A stretch of 64,000 nt of DNA from Streptomyces deccanensis (GCF_022385335.1 NZ_CP092431.1:6696001-6760000); one strand, 5' to 3'; shown: positions 15,720 through 24,929, numbered from the stretch's first letter. Program-made: numbers and translations. The notes: generated from the letters alone by a model not told the origin.

Positions 15720-16961
15720 GTGGTCACACCCCCGCCCTCCGGGCCCCAGCCGCCTCACGGAGGTGGCCCGTTCCCGCCGTCGGGGCAGCCGCAGGCGGGC
15801 GGTGGCGGGCAGCCGCATCCGTACGGGGCGGCCGCCGAGCCCTGGGGCCGGGCCTGGGGGCAGCCGTATCCGGCCTGGGCCGCCGCCCCGCCCGTCAACG
15901 GGCTCGCGATCGCCGCGCTCGTGCTCGGGGTGCTCTGTTTCCTGCCGGGGATCGGGCTCGTGCTGGGCATCGTCGCGCTGGCGCAGATCAGGAAGAAGGG
16001 GGAGCGCGGCAAGGGCATGGCGGTGGCCGGAATCGCGCTGTCGACGGTCGGCGCGCTGCTGATGACCCTCGCCCTCACCACGGGCGGCGCGCGCGACGCG
16101 TGGGACGGCTTCCGCAGCGCGGCGAGCGACGCGGGCGGCACGTTCTCGGTGGCGAAGGGCGAGTGCTTCGACTCGCGCACCGACTCCCTGGAGGGGTACG
16201 CGTACGACGTCGACATCGTCCCGTGCGACGGTGAGCACGACGCCGAGGTCTTCGCCAACTTCCCGATGCCGGACGCCGATCGGGCCGACGGCGGCTACCC
16301 CGGCGACGACGCGGTCGCCGAAGCCGCCGACGACCGGTGCTACGAGCTCTCGGAGGCGTACGCCATGGACACCTGGGCGCTCCCCGCCGACGTCGACGTC
16401 TACTACTTCACCCCCACACGGGAGAGCTGGCGCTACGGCGACCGCGAGATCACCTGCATGTTCGGCAACGTGGACCCGCGGGCCCACCTGACGGGCTCGC
16501 TGCGGCAGGACGAGACGACCCTCGACGACGACCAGCTCGCCTTCCTGGAGGCCGACGCGATCCTGAACGGCGCCTTCGACGGGATGCCCGAGACGGAATA
16601 CGTCGAGGACGACCTGGCAGGGCACAAGGAATGGGCGTCACAGGTGGTCGACGCCCTGGAGCGGCAGTCGTCCGCCCTGCGCGCCCACGACTGGGGGCCC
16701 GCCGTCGAACAGGCCGTCGCCGATTACGCCGAGGTCCTGGACCTGGCGCGCGAGGAGTGGGAGTCGGCGCACGAGGCGAGCGACGCCGACGACTTCACCG
16801 ACCACTGGGACGCGGCGTACCGGCTGACGGACGGCTCCAAGGCCATCACCGCGCGCGAGGCTCTGGGGCTGGCCACCGAACCGCCGACGTACGACGACGA
16901 GGACACCGGCCGGGGCGACGGCGAGGGCGACGGCGAGGAGGGGCCCGGCGCGGAGGTGTGA
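15720..16961 (+). CDS. DUF4190/septum-formation domain membrane protein
   Basis: About 413 aa. The start is taken as GTG 15720 (MVTPPPSGPQPP), with AAGGAG ending 11 nt upstream; GTG 15708 is the alternative. A Pro/Gly-rich cytoplasmic stretch precedes a DUF4190 pair of transmembrane helices (GLAIAALVLGVLCFLPGIG and GMAVAGIALSTVGALLMTLA). An extracytoplasmic septum-formation-family domain follows (VAKGECFDSR ... VPCDGEHDAEVFANF), with cysteines typical of that family. An acidic Gly/Asp tail ends the protein. Some homologs are associated with septum formation in actinobacteria; the precise role is unknown. Confidence 0.8.
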   Translation: MVTPPPSGPQPPHGGGPFPPSGQPQAGGGGQPHPYGAAAEPWGRAWGQPYPAWAAAPPVNGLAIAALVLGVLCFLPGIGLVLGIVALAQIRKKGERGKGMAVAGIALSTVGALLMTLALTTGGARDAWDGFRSAASDAGGTFSVAKGECFDSRTDSLEGYAYDVDIVPCDGEHDAEVFANFPMPDADRADGGYPGDDAVAEAADDRCYELSEAYAMDTWALPADVDVYYFTPTRESWRYGDREITCMFGNVDPRAHLTGSLRQDETTLDDDQLAFLEADAILNGAFDGMPETEYVEDDLAGHKEWASQVVDALERQSSALRAHDWGPAVEQAVADYAEVLDLAREEWESAHEASDADDFTDHWDAAYRLTDGSKAITAREALGLATEPPTYDDEDTGRGDGEGDGEEGPGAEV

Positions 16962-17081
16962 CGGCGTCCATAGTGGGGAGAAAGTGCCTGCGTAAAGCCC
17001 TCCCCGGGCACATGTCATCACATCGAGTGATTCTCTGGCCTTTGCTTGCATGGCCAACCCACGGTTGCCACGCTGTTGCTG

Positions 17082-17095
17082 TCTGTACATCCAGA
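17082..17095. promoter_or_regulatory. Putative GntR-family operator upstream of the GntR gene
   Basis: TCTG-TACATC-CAGA: 4-bp inverted arms around a GTACA core, placed 13-26 nt upstream of the GTG start. GntR/HutC regulators often bind GT-N-AC palindromes over their own promoters. Autoregulation is inferred. Confidence 0.4.
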
Positions 17096-17107
17096 TGGGA
17101 GCGGCCA

Positions 17108-17860
17108 GTGACTTTCGGTGAGCAGCCGGCGTACTTGCGTGTCGCGGGTGATCTCCGCAGGAAGATCGTGAACGGATCGCTGCCGCCGCACACCCGCCTC
17201 CCCTCCCAGGCCCGCATCCGCGAGGAGTACGGCGTGTCGGACACGGTCGCGCTGGAGGCCCGCAAGGTGCTCATGGCCGAGGGCCTGGTGGAAGGTCGCT
17301 CCGGGTCCGGCACGTATGTGCGAGAGCGGCCGGTGCCGCGTCGCGTCGCCCGCTCCGGGTTCCGGCCCGCCGGGGGCGCCACCCCCTTCCGGCAGGAGCA
17401 GGCCGACGCCGGGGCGCGCGGCACCTGGGAGTCGCGCAGCGAGCAGGTCGAGGCGGGCCGGACGATCGCCGAGCGGCTCGCGATCCAGCCCGGCGACCGC
17501 GTGATGTGCACCAGGTACACCTTCCGGGACGCGGGGGAGGCGATGATGCTCTCCACCTCCTGGGAGCCCCTCGCCCTCACCGGCCGCACACCCGTGATGC
17601 TCCCCGAGGAGGGCCCCCTCGGCGGTATGGGCGTCGTCGAGCGCATGGCGGCCATCGACGTCGTCGTCGACAACGTCACCGAGGAGGTGGGGGCCCGTCC
17701 CGGACTGGCCGAGGAGTTGCTCGCCCTCGGCGGTGTGCCCGGGCATGTCGTCCTGGTCGTCCACCGCACCTACTTCGCCTCCGGGCGTCCGGTGGAGACG
17801 GCGGACGTGGTGGTGCCGGCGGACCGCTACCAGGTGGCGTACCACTTGCCGGTCAAGTGA
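17108..17860 (+). CDS. GntR/HutC-family transcriptional regulator with UTRA domain
   Basis: 250 aa from the GTG at 17108, preceded by GGGAG. The N-terminal winged helix-turn-helix spans about residues 5-75 (YLRVAGDLRRKIVNGSLPP ... LPSQARIREEYGVS ... GLVEGRSGSGTYV). A C-terminal UTRA ligand-binding domain covers about 90-245 (RTIAERLAIQPGDRVMCTRY ... LVVHRTYFASGRPVETADVV). No metabolic operon is attached, so the ligand cannot be guessed; autoregulation is suggested by the upstream palindrome. Confidence 0.92.
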   Translation: MTFGEQPAYLRVAGDLRRKIVNGSLPPHTRLPSQARIREEYGVSDTVALEARKVLMAEGLVEGRSGSGTYVRERPVPRRVARSGFRPAGGATPFRQEQADAGARGTWESRSEQVEAGRTIAERLAIQPGDRVMCTRYTFRDAGEAMMLSTSWEPLALTGRTPVMLPEEGPLGGMGVVERMAAIDVVVDNVTEEVGARPGLAEELLALGGVPGHVVLVVHRTYFASGRPVETADVVVPADRYQVAYHLPVK

Positions 17861-18314
17861 GGCCGAGGCGCGGCCCGTTGGCGCATCGGGCGGAATTCGC
17901 GTGTTTCGCGTGTATCGGACGGTGACGCGGGCATGGGTCAAGTGGCCCTTGCCGGGGGGAAGTTGAAACCGTCACAGCCTGGGGGAACCGTCCGAACGTA
18001 GTTCGAATTCGGTCGTTCTTGGCAGCGGTTCGTCCTGGCGCCCGGTAGGTGCCCGTTTCGTGCGCAGGGCACGGGACCGCTGCTCGTCGGAGCGCAGGGG
18101 GGCGCGCGGGTGGTGATCGACGGCGCGTTCGACGGGGTGCGCCCCCCTCGTCTTGGCTGGTTGCGTACCTCTTTGTGAGAAGTCAGATTCGCTGCGTGAA
18201 GGTTGGGCGTACGCTCGGGCATATGCGGATTGCGGTTTCCTTAGGCGGCGGGGCGCGGCGGCATCCGGGGGCGGGACCTGGAGGGGTCGGGGCGGGAAGG
18301 AGCGGTGGGGGTCG
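17861..18314. other. 454-nt intergenic region without a recognised gene
   Basis: Lies between the GntR gene and the SPOR mini-gene. It holds a small palindrome (CGAAC-GTA-GTTCG near 17994) whose GTTCGAATTC resembles a T-loop, but no tRNA cloverleaf could be built. The last part contains the SPOR gene leader with GGAAGGAG near 18297. Nothing else recognised. Confidence 0.6.
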
Positions 18315-18515
18315 ATGAACGACGGCACGATCACTCTTCCCTGGCTCGTCATAAGGCAGGACGACAACGGCAATCGCTACCGGGTGGGCCGGTACGCGAC
18401 GCGCGCCGAGGCGCAGAAGATCGCGGACAGTCTCGACGCCCGGGGGCACAAGCAGCTCTACTGGGTCGAACGCATCGGGCAGAACGGGCAGAGCGGGATG
18501 AATGGGAGCAAGTGA
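18315..18515 (+). CDS. SPOR-domain-like mini-protein
   Basis: 66 aa (MNDGTITLPWLVIRQDDNG). RYRVGRYATRAEAQKIADSL looks like a single SPOR-type module, in which a residue-skipping pattern R-V-G-x-Y-x-T-R-A-E-A resembles the domain's helix entry. The C-terminal segment is HKQLYWVERIGQNGQSGM. It is conserved in streptomycetes as a stand-alone small protein. No signal peptide or transmembrane segment is present, so a periplasmic peptidoglycan-binding role is doubtful. The NUDIX gene follows 45 nt later on the same strand. Confidence 0.75.
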   Translation: MNDGTITLPWLVIRQDDNGNRYRVGRYATRAEAQKIADSLDARGHKQLYWVERIGQNGQSGMNGSK

Positions 18516-18560
18516 CTCACCCCGCCCGGCGCTCATGGCCGCTCCCGTAGGCTCCCGCGC

Positions 18561-18968
18561 ATGACCGAACCGATCGTGGTGGTGGGAGCCGCTCTGCTGA
18601 GCGGTGGCCGACTGCTCGCCGCGCGCCGCAGCGCACCGCCTGAGCTGGCCGGACGGTGGGAGTTGCCGGGCGGCAAGGTGGAACCCGACGAGTCCCCCGA
18701 GCAGGCGCTCGTGCGCGAGCTGCGGGAGGAGTTGGGCGTCGAGGCGAAGTCCGCGGAGCGGGTGCCCGGCGAGTGGGAGGTGCGGCCGGGCTATGTGCTG
18801 CGGGTGTGGATCGCGCACCTGCTCTCCGGCGAGCCTCGCGCGTTGGAGGACCACGACGAGCTGCGTTGGCTGACCGTCGACGAGGTGTGGGATGTCGACT
18901 GGCTCGATCAGGACGTGCCGGCGGTGATGGAGGCGGCGCGCCTGGCTTGGGGGGACGGCGGCATGTGA
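18561..18968 (+). CDS. NUDIX hydrolase (MutT/8-oxo-dGTP diphosphatase type)
   Basis: 135 aa. The Nudix box G-x5-E-x7-REUxEE-x-GU is complete: GGKVEPDESPEQ followed by ALVRELREELGVE. The N-terminus EPIVVVGAALLSGGRLLAAR and the RWELPGGKVE entry are typical of MutT-type sanitising enzymes that hydrolyse oxidised nucleotides. The C-terminus (DHDELRWLTVDEVWDVDWL ... DQDVPAV) also fits the MutT/CTP pyrophosphohydrolase subfamily. The exact substrate cannot be fixed from sequence. A hairpin lies downstream. Confidence 0.92.
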   Translation: MTEPIVVVGAALLSGGRLLAARRSAPPELAGRWELPGGKVEPDESPEQALVRELREELGVEAKSAERVPGEWEVRPGYVLRVWIAHLLSGEPRALEDHDELRWLTVDEVWDVDWLDQDVPAVMEAARLAWGDGGM

Positions 18969-19002
18969 TGCCGCACCGGGGGCCACGTCTCGCCCCCGCC
19001 GC

Positions 19003-19030
19003 CCCGCCGCCCCGCCGCCCCGCCGTCCCG
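19003..19030. repeat. CCGCCCCG-type microsatellite
   Basis: Short tandem GCCGCCCC units immediately after the NUDIX gene; low-complexity GC tract likely to vary in length between strains. Confidence 0.5.
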
Positions 19031-19047
19031 TGGCCCTGCCTGTCCCG

Positions 19048-19091
19048 TGATGGGGCCCCTCGCTTCCCCTCAGGGATGAGGGGCTCCGTCA
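19048..19091 (+). terminator. Imperfect hairpin after the NUDIX gene
   Basis: Left arm TGATGGGGCCCCTC (19048-19061) pairs with GAGGGGCTCCGTCA (19078-19091) at 12 of 14 positions. A fragment of the dispersed inverted repeat follows. Confidence 0.5.
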
Positions 19092-19100
19092 CCGGCCCGT

Positions 19101-19122
19101 TCGCGCAGTTCTCGCGCCCCCT
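19101..19122. repeat. Fragment of the dispersed GC-rich inverted repeat
   Basis: TCGCGCAGTTCTCGCGCCCC resembles the left arm of copies A-C with two or three differences; no right arm is present. Confidence 0.5.
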
Positions 19123-19266
19123 TTCGGCTGGGTCGGGGGTCAAGGGTTGTCGGTCCTACGCCGTTCGTGCCACAGTGCGCCCTCGTGCGCGGTACTTCGT
19201 GCGGGATATCGGGTATGTGCCCATTAACCCCATGAAACCGGACAGGGTCTGCTTCTGGACTGGGAA

Positions 19267-19674
19267 GTGATCGGCGTGATCGACAGCGGAGACGACTGCG
19301 CCGAGTGGACCTTTCCGGCGCAGCCGGGGGCGGTGCGCGACGCTCGCGCGGTGGTGCGAGGGCAGCTGCGCGAGTGGGGGCTCGAGGTGCTCGCGGACAT
19401 CACCGCCCTGTTGGTGAGCGAGCTGGTGACCAACGCGCTGCGGCACGCGACGGGGCCCATCGGAGTGCGGCTCGTGCGTCCCACCGACCCCTCCGGGACT
19501 CTCCTGGTCGAGGTCTCCGACCCGTTGCCCGATCCACCGCGTGAACGCGCGGCCGATGTCGACGACGAGAGCGGCCGGGGGCTTCAGTTGGTGGCCTGTT
19601 CCTCGCGAGCCTGGGGTACCCGCCCCGGGGAGGCGGGCAAGACCGTCTGGTTCGAGCTGGCGGTTCCCGGCTGA
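19267..19674 (+). CDS. HATPase anti-sigma-factor-type serine kinase
   Basis: 135 aa (GTG 19267; GTG 19276 possible). Single HATPase domain of the SpoIIAB/RsbW-like type abundant in streptomycetes: the N-box is LLVSELVTNALRHATGP, with VSDPLPDPP next and GRGLQLVACSSRAWG as the glycine/G-loop. KTVWFELAVPG ends the protein. It strongly resembles the C-terminal domain of the SpoIIE phosphatase that follows on the same strand after about 316 nt. The two may act on one partner-switching module, but no sigma factor or STAS antagonist gene is in the window. Confidence 0.88.
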   Translation: MIGVIDSGDDCAEWTFPAQPGAVRDARAVVRGQLREWGLEVLADITALLVSELVTNALRHATGPIGVRLVRPTDPSGTLLVEVSDPLPDPPRERAADVDDESGRGLQLVACSSRAWGTRPGEAGKTVWFELAVPG

Positions 19675-19990
19675 GCGCCCCCGTCGACGTACGGGGCGAA
19701 GGTCCGGGTGCACGGCGGGGGTTCACGGCGTACAGCAGGGGGAGGGGGCGGCTCCCGGGGGCGCGCGTGCGACCGACTGGTTCAAGCCAGTAGCGCTGGC
19801 TGGAGTCTTTGATTCGAGGGGGCAACGCCTGGTTAGAAGACTTGGGAGTATGTCGCAGCCGGTCCAAAAACGATCGGGACCGTGCTGTGATCGTGAACAC
19901 CGTGTTGCGCGGCGCCGTAGTGCTGGATACTGCGGGCAGCCGCCCCTGGTGACCGAAGCCGGACGCGGTGAGCTGGAGGGGACGGTTCGC
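19675..19990. other. 316-nt intergenic region upstream of the SpoIIE phosphatase gene
   Basis: No convincing gene. The frame upstream of 19991 is open but has poor codon character. AT-richer stretches near 19800-19890 could hold the promoter. GGAGGGG near 19975 is the Shine-Dalgarno for GTG 19991. Confidence 0.55.
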
Positions 19991-22762
19991 GTGAGCGAGA
20001 TACCAGCGAAGGCCACGAAGTCCACGGGTGCGGGTGGCCCGTCGGACCGCGCGAGGCCCGAGGCCGCAGACGATTCCGGCCTGGGCGGAGCCACGCGCGA
20101 CAGCGGCGCCGCACGCGACAGTACGGCGGGCGAAACCGCCCGTGGGGCGGGCGGATCCGCCGGTCGTGCGGCGGTCGAACCCGCCGGTCGTGGAGGCGAA
20201 TCCGCTGAGGACGCGGGTGTCATGGGTGGTCATGGGGTCGTTGACCCGATGTGGCAGACCAGCCCGCCCGGGTCCATGTACGACTACATCAAGGTCGCTT
20301 CGTTCTCGATCGGTCCTGACGGACTCGTCGACCAGTGGAGTCTGCGGGCCGAGCAGTTGTTCGGTATCTCGGCGGAGCGGGCCATGGGAATGGACCCCAT
20401 CGAGGCGTTCGTCGACCCCGATCGGCGTGCCGAGGGCCAGCGGAAGATGGCCGAGGTCCTCGACGGCCGGGAGTGGACCGGGGTGGTCCCCTTCCGGGTG
20501 CCGGTCCCCGGCGGGGAGGAGGGGCTCGCCGAGGTCTATGTGATGCCCACCACCGTGGAGGGCGGCGAGCGGGCCGCCCTGTGCATCGTCGTGGACGTGC
20601 GGACCCTGCGTCGGATAGAGACCGACCTTGCCGCTTCGCAGGCCATTTTCGGCCAATCCCCGTTCGGTTTCCTTCTGATAGACACCGATCTCCGGGTGCG
20701 GCGCGCCAACCAGCGCTTCGCCACCATCTACGGGGGCGAGGTCGACGACCACCGCGGCCGGGGCGTGCACGACTATCTCCGGTCCCCGGAGGCCGAACGG
20801 GTCGAGGCGACCCTGCGCCGGGTCCTGGAGACCGGCGACTCGATCACGGACATGCACATCACCGGGTTCGTGCCCGGCTCCGAAGAGCGCCGCCACTGGT
20901 CCGTCAACCTCTACCGCGTGCACAGCGGCACCGGCCGCCCCATCGGCATCGCCTGGCTCGCCATCGACATCACCGCCCGCCGCGCCGCCGCCCGCGAGGC
21001 CGCCGCGGCCCGGCGGAATCTCGCCCTCCTCAACGAGGCGGGTTCGCGCATCGGCAACTCCCTCGATCTGGAGACCACCGCCCGCGAACTCCTCGACGTC
21101 GTCGTCCCCGGCTTCTGCGACCTGGCCACCGTCGACCTCTACCAAGGCCTGCTGGTGGGGGACGAGACCCCGCCCGGACTCGCCGACGGAAGCGCCGAAC
21201 TGCGCCGGGTCGCCTTCGCCAGCGCCGTCTCCGACGCGCCGTTCGTCGGCGGCCCCGCCCCCGTACGCGTCGGGGCCGTCCACCACTACCCGTTCAACTC
21301 GGCCTGCTCGGACGCCCTGCGCACCGCCCGCCCCCAGGAGGTGCCCGAGGAGGGCAACCTGATCCAGTCGACGCTCGCCGTGCCGATGGTCGCGCACGAC
21401 ACCGTCGTCGGGCTCGTGCAGTTCTCCCGGACCAAGGGCAGCGAGCCGTTCGGCGAGCGCGACCGGGGGCTCGCCGTCGAGCTGGCCGCGCGCGCCGCCG
21501 TCTGCATCGACAACGCGCGCCTCTACCGCCGCGAACACGAACGCGCCCTCATCCTGCAGCGCTCCCTGCTGCCGCCGGGCGACCCCGAGGCCTCCGGGCT
21601 GGACATCGCCTGCCGCTATCTGCCGGGCAACGCGGCCACCGAGGTCGGCGGCGACTGGTTCGACGTCATCGAACTCCCCGGGCACCGCACGGCACTCGTC
21701 GTCGGCGACGTGATGGGCCGAGGGCTGCGGGCAGCGGTGGCGATGGGTGAACTGCGTACGGCGGTACGTACGTTGGCCCTGCTGGACCTGGAGCCCGCCG
21801 AGGTCCTCTCGGCGCTCGACGAGATCGCCCGTGGCCTCGGCACCCCCGGCGGCGTCCAGTCGACCTCCCGCACCGCCGCCAGCCGGCCCAGCGACAAGGA
21901 CCTCTCCGAGGTCTACCTCGCGACCTGCGTCTACGCCGTCTACGACTCGGTGACCCGCCGCTGCACCTTCGCCAACGCCGGCCATCTGCCGCCGGTGCTG
22001 GTCGAGCCGGGCGAGAGCGCGCTGATGCTCGACGTGCCGCCCGGTATGCCGCTCGGCGTCGGCGGCGAGCCGTTCGAGGAGGTGGAGGTCGAACTGCCCG
22101 AAGGGGCACTGTTGGCGCTCTACACGGATGGACTGGTCGAATCGCGCGACCACCCCCTCGACGAGGGCCTCCAGGCGTTCGTCGGCGCGCTCACCGACCC
22201 CGGCCAGCCGCCGACCACGCTCCGCGCGGACACGCCCAGGTCCCTGGAGGACGTCTGCGACCACGTCCTCAACACCCTCGACACCCACCACGGCGAGGAC
22301 GACATCGCGCTGCTGATGGCCCGGGTGCAGGGGCTGCCGGAGGACTCCGTCGGCGACTGGACCCTGCCGCGTGAGCCGCGCAGCGTGGGGCGCGCCCGGG
22401 AGTACGCGCGCGGACGACTGCTGGCGTGGGATCTGGAGCCGCTCGTCGACACGGCGGAACTGCTGGTCAGCGAGCTGGTCACCAACGCGCTGCGGTACGG
22501 CGAGGGCGAGATACGGCTGCGGCTGCTGCTGGACAGAACGCTGGTGTGCGAGGTGTGGGACGCCGGGCTCGTGCAACCGCGCCGGCGTCGCGCCCGGGAC
22601 ACGGACGAGGGCGGACGGGGGCTGCAACTGGTCGGGCTGCTCTCCGCCGCGTGGGGCTCGCGCCGGACGCCTCGCGGCAAGACGGTGTGGTTCGAGCTGC
22701 CGTTGCCGGGTGGTGAGCACGGCCTGACGGATCCGGCGGAGGCGTTGCTGAGCCTGTTCTAG
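19991..22762 (+). CDS. PAS-PAS-GAF-SpoIIE(PP2C)-HATPase signalling protein
   Basis: 923 aa from the GTG at 19991. Residues 1 to about 90 are disordered Ala/Gly/Thr-rich. Two PAS-like domains lie about 95-200 (YDYIKVASFSIGPDGLVDQW) and 205-330 (FGQSPFGFLLIDTDLRVRRA). A GAF domain spans about 345-505 (LLNEAGSRIGNSLDLETTA). A SpoIIE/PP2C phosphatase covers about 510-780 (QRSLLPPG, EVGGDWFDVIELPG, LVVGDVMGRG, YTDGLVESRD). A C-terminal HATPase domain lies about 790-915 (LLVSELVTNALRYGEG, GRGLQLVGLLSAAWG). The family dephosphorylates anti-anti-sigma factors while the kinase domain binds sigma factors. The partner is unknown. It converges on the next gene with only 24 nt between stops. Confidence 0.92.
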   Translation: MSEIPAKATKSTGAGGPSDRARPEAADDSGLGGATRDSGAARDSTAGETARGAGGSAGRAAVEPAGRGGESAEDAGVMGGHGVVDPMWQTSPPGSMYDYIKVASFSIGPDGLVDQWSLRAEQLFGISAERAMGMDPIEAFVDPDRRAEGQRKMAEVLDGREWTGVVPFRVPVPGGEEGLAEVYVMPTTVEGGERAALCIVVDVRTLRRIETDLAASQAIFGQSPFGFLLIDTDLRVRRANQRFATIYGGEVDDHRGRGVHDYLRSPEAERVEATLRRVLETGDSITDMHITGFVPGSEERRHWSVNLYRVHSGTGRPIGIAWLAIDITARRAAAREAAAARRNLALLNEAGSRIGNSLDLETTARELLDVVVPGFCDLATVDLYQGLLVGDETPPGLADGSAELRRVAFASAVSDAPFVGGPAPVRVGAVHHYPFNSACSDALRTARPQEVPEEGNLIQSTLAVPMVAHDTVVGLVQFSRTKGSEPFGERDRGLAVELAARAAVCIDNARLYRREHERALILQRSLLPPGDPEASGLDIACRYLPGNAATEVGGDWFDVIELPGHRTALVVGDVMGRGLRAAVAMGELRTAVRTLALLDLEPAEVLSALDEIARGLGTPGGVQSTSRTAASRPSDKDLSEVYLATCVYAVYDSVTRRCTFANAGHLPPVLVEPGESALMLDVPPGMPLGVGGEPFEEVEVELPEGALLALYTDGLVESRDHPLDEGLQAFVGALTDPGQPPTTLRADTPRSLEDVCDHVLNTLDTHHGEDDIALLMARVQGLPEDSVGDWTLPREPRSVGRAREYARGRLLAWDLEPLVDTAELLVSELVTNALRYGEGEIRLRLLLDRTLVCEVWDAGLVQPRRRRARDTDEGGRGLQLVGLLSAAWGSRRTPRGKTVWFELPLPGGEHGLTDPAEALLSLF

Positions 22763-22786
22763 GGCCGGCTGGGGGCGGCCCGTCGT

Positions 22787-24826
22787 TCAGTAGCGGCCGC
22801 TCGTCGCTCTGCGGGCCCGCGTGGCCGTACCGCCGTAGCAGGCGGGGCCTCGTGGGTTCGTCCGGCCGGTGTCCTCGGCGGGCTCGCCGAGGATGATGCC
22901 GCCCAGGAGGGCTCCGGCGAGGCCGTCGCCGACCGGGCCGCCGTACGGGTTGCCGTACGCCCTTACGTCCTGCTCGGCCAGGTCGCGGGCCTCCAGGGCG
23001 AGGGTGTCCGCGCGTCGGGCGTGGTCGGCGGTCTCGGCGTCGCCGGCCAGCCCCAGGTGCCGTTCCGCCTCCGACAGTCGGGTCCTCGCCCGTACGCCCA
23101 CCGCCGCCCGGTGGGTGGTGACGAAGTCGGCCGCGGCCGCGACGGTGCTGCGGGACGGCAGCAGCCAGCGGCCCTGGCGGCGCAGGACGTCGTGGGGATC
23201 GTCGTACGGGCCCGTGTGGGGGGCGCCCTGCTGCGCGAGCTCGGTGGCGTCGGCCAGCTCGGCGGCGAGCCGCTCCACTCCGGACACGAACAGGTCCGCC
23301 TGGTCGATCGCGCCCTCGGCGGCCCGTAGGTGCACGGCCGCGGTGTCCAGGTCGCCGGGGTAGGCGGACTGCCGGGCCCGGTTCAGTTCGGTGGTGGCGA
23401 AGACCAGGCGGTCCTTGGCCTGCTCGACGTGTCCGGCGACGGGGAGGGAGGCGGCGGGGGCGTAGGTGTCGCGGAGGGCGGCGAGGGTGGTGGCCGCGGT
23501 CGCCGTACGGCCGGTCAGCTCACGGAAGCGGGCCTCGGCGTACTCCAGGGCGGGGGTGATGTCCCGTTCCAGGGCCCGGAGTTGATCGAAGGCGGGGGTC
23601 GCCGTGTCGAGCCGCCGCTGTGCCGTCGTGCACCGGGTGAGGATCTTTTCCAGCAGCGCGCGCTCCTCGTCGGGCGACAGCGAATCGCTCTCCTCGTCCA
23701 GCCGCTGGCCCGCCCCGAACGCGGCGACCAGTTCACCCCTGGCGTCCGCCAACGCCTCCACGAACGGCCGCACCGCGTCCCGCATCGCGGGCGTCTCCGC
23801 GAAGGGCTGCGCCGGGTCGAGCACGAACGGCTGCGCCGCGCGCGAGCCGAGGGGGCCGGCCTTCGGGGGTTCCGCCGCGCCAGGCCCGTCCGCGTCAGGC
23901 TTCTCGGCGTCGGGCCGGTCGACATCGGGCCGGTCGAGGCGGGGCTCGCCGACGTCAGGTCGGTCGAGGCCGGACTTCGCGATGTCTGACTCGCTCGCGG
24001 TCGGGCGGTCAGTGGTCGGCTGGTCTGTGGTTGGCCGGTCTGAGGTCGGCTGGTCCGCGATCGGTCGGTCCGTGGGCGGCTGGTCCGCGGTCGACTGGTC
24101 CGTGTCGGGCTTCTGACGAGCCTGGCGGTCCACGCCTGACTCGTCCGTACCCGGCCGGTCCGCGTCCGGGCGCGGGTGGCGGCGATCCGGGGCGGTCTCC
24201 GGGGACGGCTCGGCCTCTGCGGGGCCCGGTGCCTCACCCGCGGGTGGCGTGGGGGCGGGGTGGCCGGGGCGGGTCGCCGCGAAGCCGAGTTCCTCGGTGC
24301 TGGTGCGGACGCTGTCGTCGGTCTCGACGAGCAGGCGCCGGGCGCGGTGGTGCAGGTCCGTGAGGGGGGTGGTGGGGGCTTCGAAGACGCCGGTCGGGGT
24401 CGTACGCAGCCGGGCGCGGCGTCTGCGTCGTACGAGGGAGTACGCGGCGACGGCGACGGCCGTGCCCGCGGCGGCCACTGGCAGGATCAGATCCGAGCCG
24501 GCGCTGTCGTCGGCCGGGGCCGCGATCCCGTCGCCGCCCGGCGCCAGGACAAGCCGCCCGGGGGCGGCAGCCGCAGGCCGGTCACCGTCGGGCGGTCCCT
24601 CGACCCTGAGGGCGGCCCCAGCGCCGACGGGTGGCCCCACGACCTCGCCCATGGCGCGCTCGGCGGTGTGGGGGTCCGTCGGGCGGCCCTCGGCGGCTGT
24701 GTGCGTCGTCGTGGGCAGCAGGAGCCACGCCAGGGCCACGAGCCCCCCGAACGCGGTGTGGGACACGCGCACGGCTATGTGGGACGTGGCCCCGCGCGCT
24801 CGGCTCCTTCTCAGACGCGACGTCAC
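22787..24826 (-). CDS. Membrane protein with D-x-P-rich low-complexity repeat
   Basis: 679 aa, not assigned to a known function. A hydrophobic N-terminal segment (GGLVALAWLLLPTTT) precedes an exported Gly/Ala/Pro stretch. A transmembrane helix near residues 115-135 (LILPVAAAGTAVAVAAYSL) is followed by RRRRRAR, placing the rest in the cytoplasm. About residues 195-315 form a repeat of TDRP/TDQP/LDRPDV-type units. The C-terminal half is helical, with conserved-looking ALEYAEARFRELTGRTA, LDTAAVHLRAAEGAIDQADLF and ALEARDLAEQDVRAYGNPYG. It ends in Gly-rich GGPVGDGLAGALLGGIILG. The gene lies 103 nt downstream of sdhB on the same strand. Stalk or coiled-coil scaffold roles are guesses. Confidence 0.75.
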   Translation of the reverse strand: MTSRLRRSRARGATSHIAVRVSHTAFGGLVALAWLLLPTTTHTAAEGRPTDPHTAERAMGEVVGPPVGAGAALRVEGPPDGDRPAAAAPGRLVLAPGGDGIAAPADDSAGSDLILPVAAAGTAVAVAAYSLVRRRRRARLRTTPTGVFEAPTTPLTDLHHRARRLLVETDDSVRTSTEELGFAATRPGHPAPTPPAGEAPGPAEAEPSPETAPDRRHPRPDADRPGTDESGVDRQARQKPDTDQSTADQPPTDRPIADQPTSDRPTTDQPTTDRPTASESDIAKSGLDRPDVGEPRLDRPDVDRPDAEKPDADGPGAAEPPKAGPLGSRAAQPFVLDPAQPFAETPAMRDAVRPFVEALADARGELVAAFGAGQRLDEESDSLSPDEERALLEKILTRCTTAQRRLDTATPAFDQLRALERDITPALEYAEARFRELTGRTATAATTLAALRDTYAPAASLPVAGHVEQAKDRLVFATTELNRARQSAYPGDLDTAAVHLRAAEGAIDQADLFVSGVERLAAELADATELAQQGAPHTGPYDDPHDVLRRQGRWLLPSRSTVAAAADFVTTHRAAVGVRARTRLSEAERHLGLAGDAETADHARRADTLALEARDLAEQDVRAYGNPYGGPVGDGLAGALLGGIILGEPAEDTGRTNPRGPACYGGTATRARRATSGRY

Positions 24827-24929
24827 ATTCGGGAGCGTATGACCGGTTCCGGGCGCCCGCGAGCGGGGTGGGCCGGAGTGGGGGAGCCGCCCGGTGCGGC
24901 GGGCGGGTGCCGACCGCCCGCCCGGGACC

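Noticed and set aside
17985..18020. Possible tRNA because of a GTTCGAATTC T-loop-like string
   Set aside because: No acceptor, D or anticodon stem could be paired around it.
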